Positions 63,833 to 64,000 of a stretch of 64,000 nt of DNA are shown here, in pieces (within the stretch, counting starts at the first letter, position 1; every line of letters starts with the position of its first letter). A program made the position numbers and the translations under genes. This DNA is from Campylobacter concisus (GTDB lineage Bacteria; Campylobacterota; Campylobacteria; Campylobacterales; Campylobacteraceae): NCBI RefSeq assembly GCF_902460845.1, contig NZ_CABPVS010000005.1:3152-67151 (forward strand). The letters run 5' to 3'. Under the pieces are notes generated by a model. It ran no database searches. It was not told the DNA's origin and worked only from the letters and a program-made list of their open reading frames with translations.

Positions 63833-64000
63833 TGAAACTAAGTGAAATAGCCTCAAAAGTAAATGCTACTTTTAGTGGAGAAGATATAGAAATTTTTGCT
63901 CTAAATTCTTTAAAAAATGCAAATAAAGCTGAGCTAACATACTGCGATGGCGAGAAGAATGCAAAATTTATAAGTACGTCAAACGCTGGAGCCATCTTGG
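63829..64000 (+). CDS. lpxD: UDP-3-O-acylglucosamine N-acyltransferase LpxD (start only)
   Basis: The frame opens at tandem ATGs 63829/63832 and runs to the window edge. MKLSEIASKVNATFSGEDIE and LNSLKNANKAELTYCDGEKN match the uridine-binding N-terminal domain of LpxD. It adds the second acyl chain in lipid A synthesis. The same ilvB-ilvH-lpxD order is found in C. jejuni. The left-handed helix domain lies beyond the window. Confidence 0.88.
   Translation, partial: MMKLSEIASKVNATFSGEDIEIFALNSLKNANKAELTYCDGEKNAKFISTSNAGAIL

Noticed and set aside
1..64000. tRNA, rRNA, CRISPR, insertion-sequence and prophage signals
   Set aside because: I scanned the gaps between genes for tRNA T-loops, regular repeats, transposase-like frames and attachment-site repeats and saw none; a tRNAscan and repeat search would settle it.

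Overview
The window reads as chromosomal DNA of a Campylobacter species (Campylobacterota). It is AT-rich, uses the AAATTT-heavy codon pairs typical of the group, and is densely packed with short overlaps between genes. From memory, several blocks follow the gene order of C. jejuni: cysS-msbA-pyrD-M16-dapA-SDR and murJ-DUF342-ruvA-ddl-hydrolase-murF (Cj0795 to Cj0807 region), thiL-truD with a DUF5644-like neighbour, rsmD-flgI-flgJ-flgM-flgN-flgK (Cj1460 to Cj1466), ykgJ-TPR-trpC-HIT-mnmH (Cj0495 to Cj0500) and ilvB-ilvH-lpxD (Cj0574 to Cj0576). The blocks are joined in an order unlike C. jejuni, so a non-jejuni species such as C. concisus is likely. That species call is an inference.

Layout. 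1-2.8 kb: a minus-strand redox or stress cluster (Rrf2 regulator, NAD(P)-binding reductase, cupin) whose promoter carries two identical dyads, then a zinc-type CDF exporter. 2.8-6 kb: a single-chain type IIG restriction-modification gene with an in-frame G9 tract between its two recognition domains and a separate +1 frameshift near its start. 6-10 kb: lepA, a tautomerase, two lipoproteins and comF. 10-21.3 kb: a long minus-strand housekeeping run (yggS, rseP, pgsA, FabL-type enoyl reductase, dapA, M16 peptidase, pyrD, msbA, cysS, murJ). 21.5-28 kb: plus-strand DUF342 gene, ruvA, ddl, orphan Phd-type antitoxin, hydrolase, murF and an Hcp-like protein. 28-32.5 kb: an HdrB-like degenerate protein, thiL-truD, peptidase E and the RNase P RNA.

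32.5-40.3 kb is flagellar: flaG-fliD-fliS-fliT-like on the minus strand behind a sigma-28 promoter, and flgI-flgJ-flgM-flgN-flgK on the plus strand behind a sigma-54 promoter plus an internal sigma-28-like promoter at flgM. Middle (P ring), regulatory (FlgM) and late (cap, hook-filament junction) steps of flagellar assembly therefore sit together. 40-47 kb: a TIGR02757 gene, sodC, a TauE-type transporter, atpB, gatB, gpsA and an exported NagZ-like hydrolase. 47-50 kb: mcrB-mcrC type IV restriction. 50-52 kb: two RarD/EamA transporters, the second with no ordinary start codon for its full-length reading frame. 52-61.4 kb: class II DAHP synthase, a flavin disulfide reductase, a 750-residue coiled-coil protein, trmN6-like, ykgJ, a TPR protein, trpC, a HIT hydrolase and mnmH with an altered P-loop. 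61.4-64 kb: ilvB-ilvH and the start of lpxD.

I see no tRNA, rRNA, CRISPR array, insertion sequence or prophage. The accessory content is essentially the two restriction loci.
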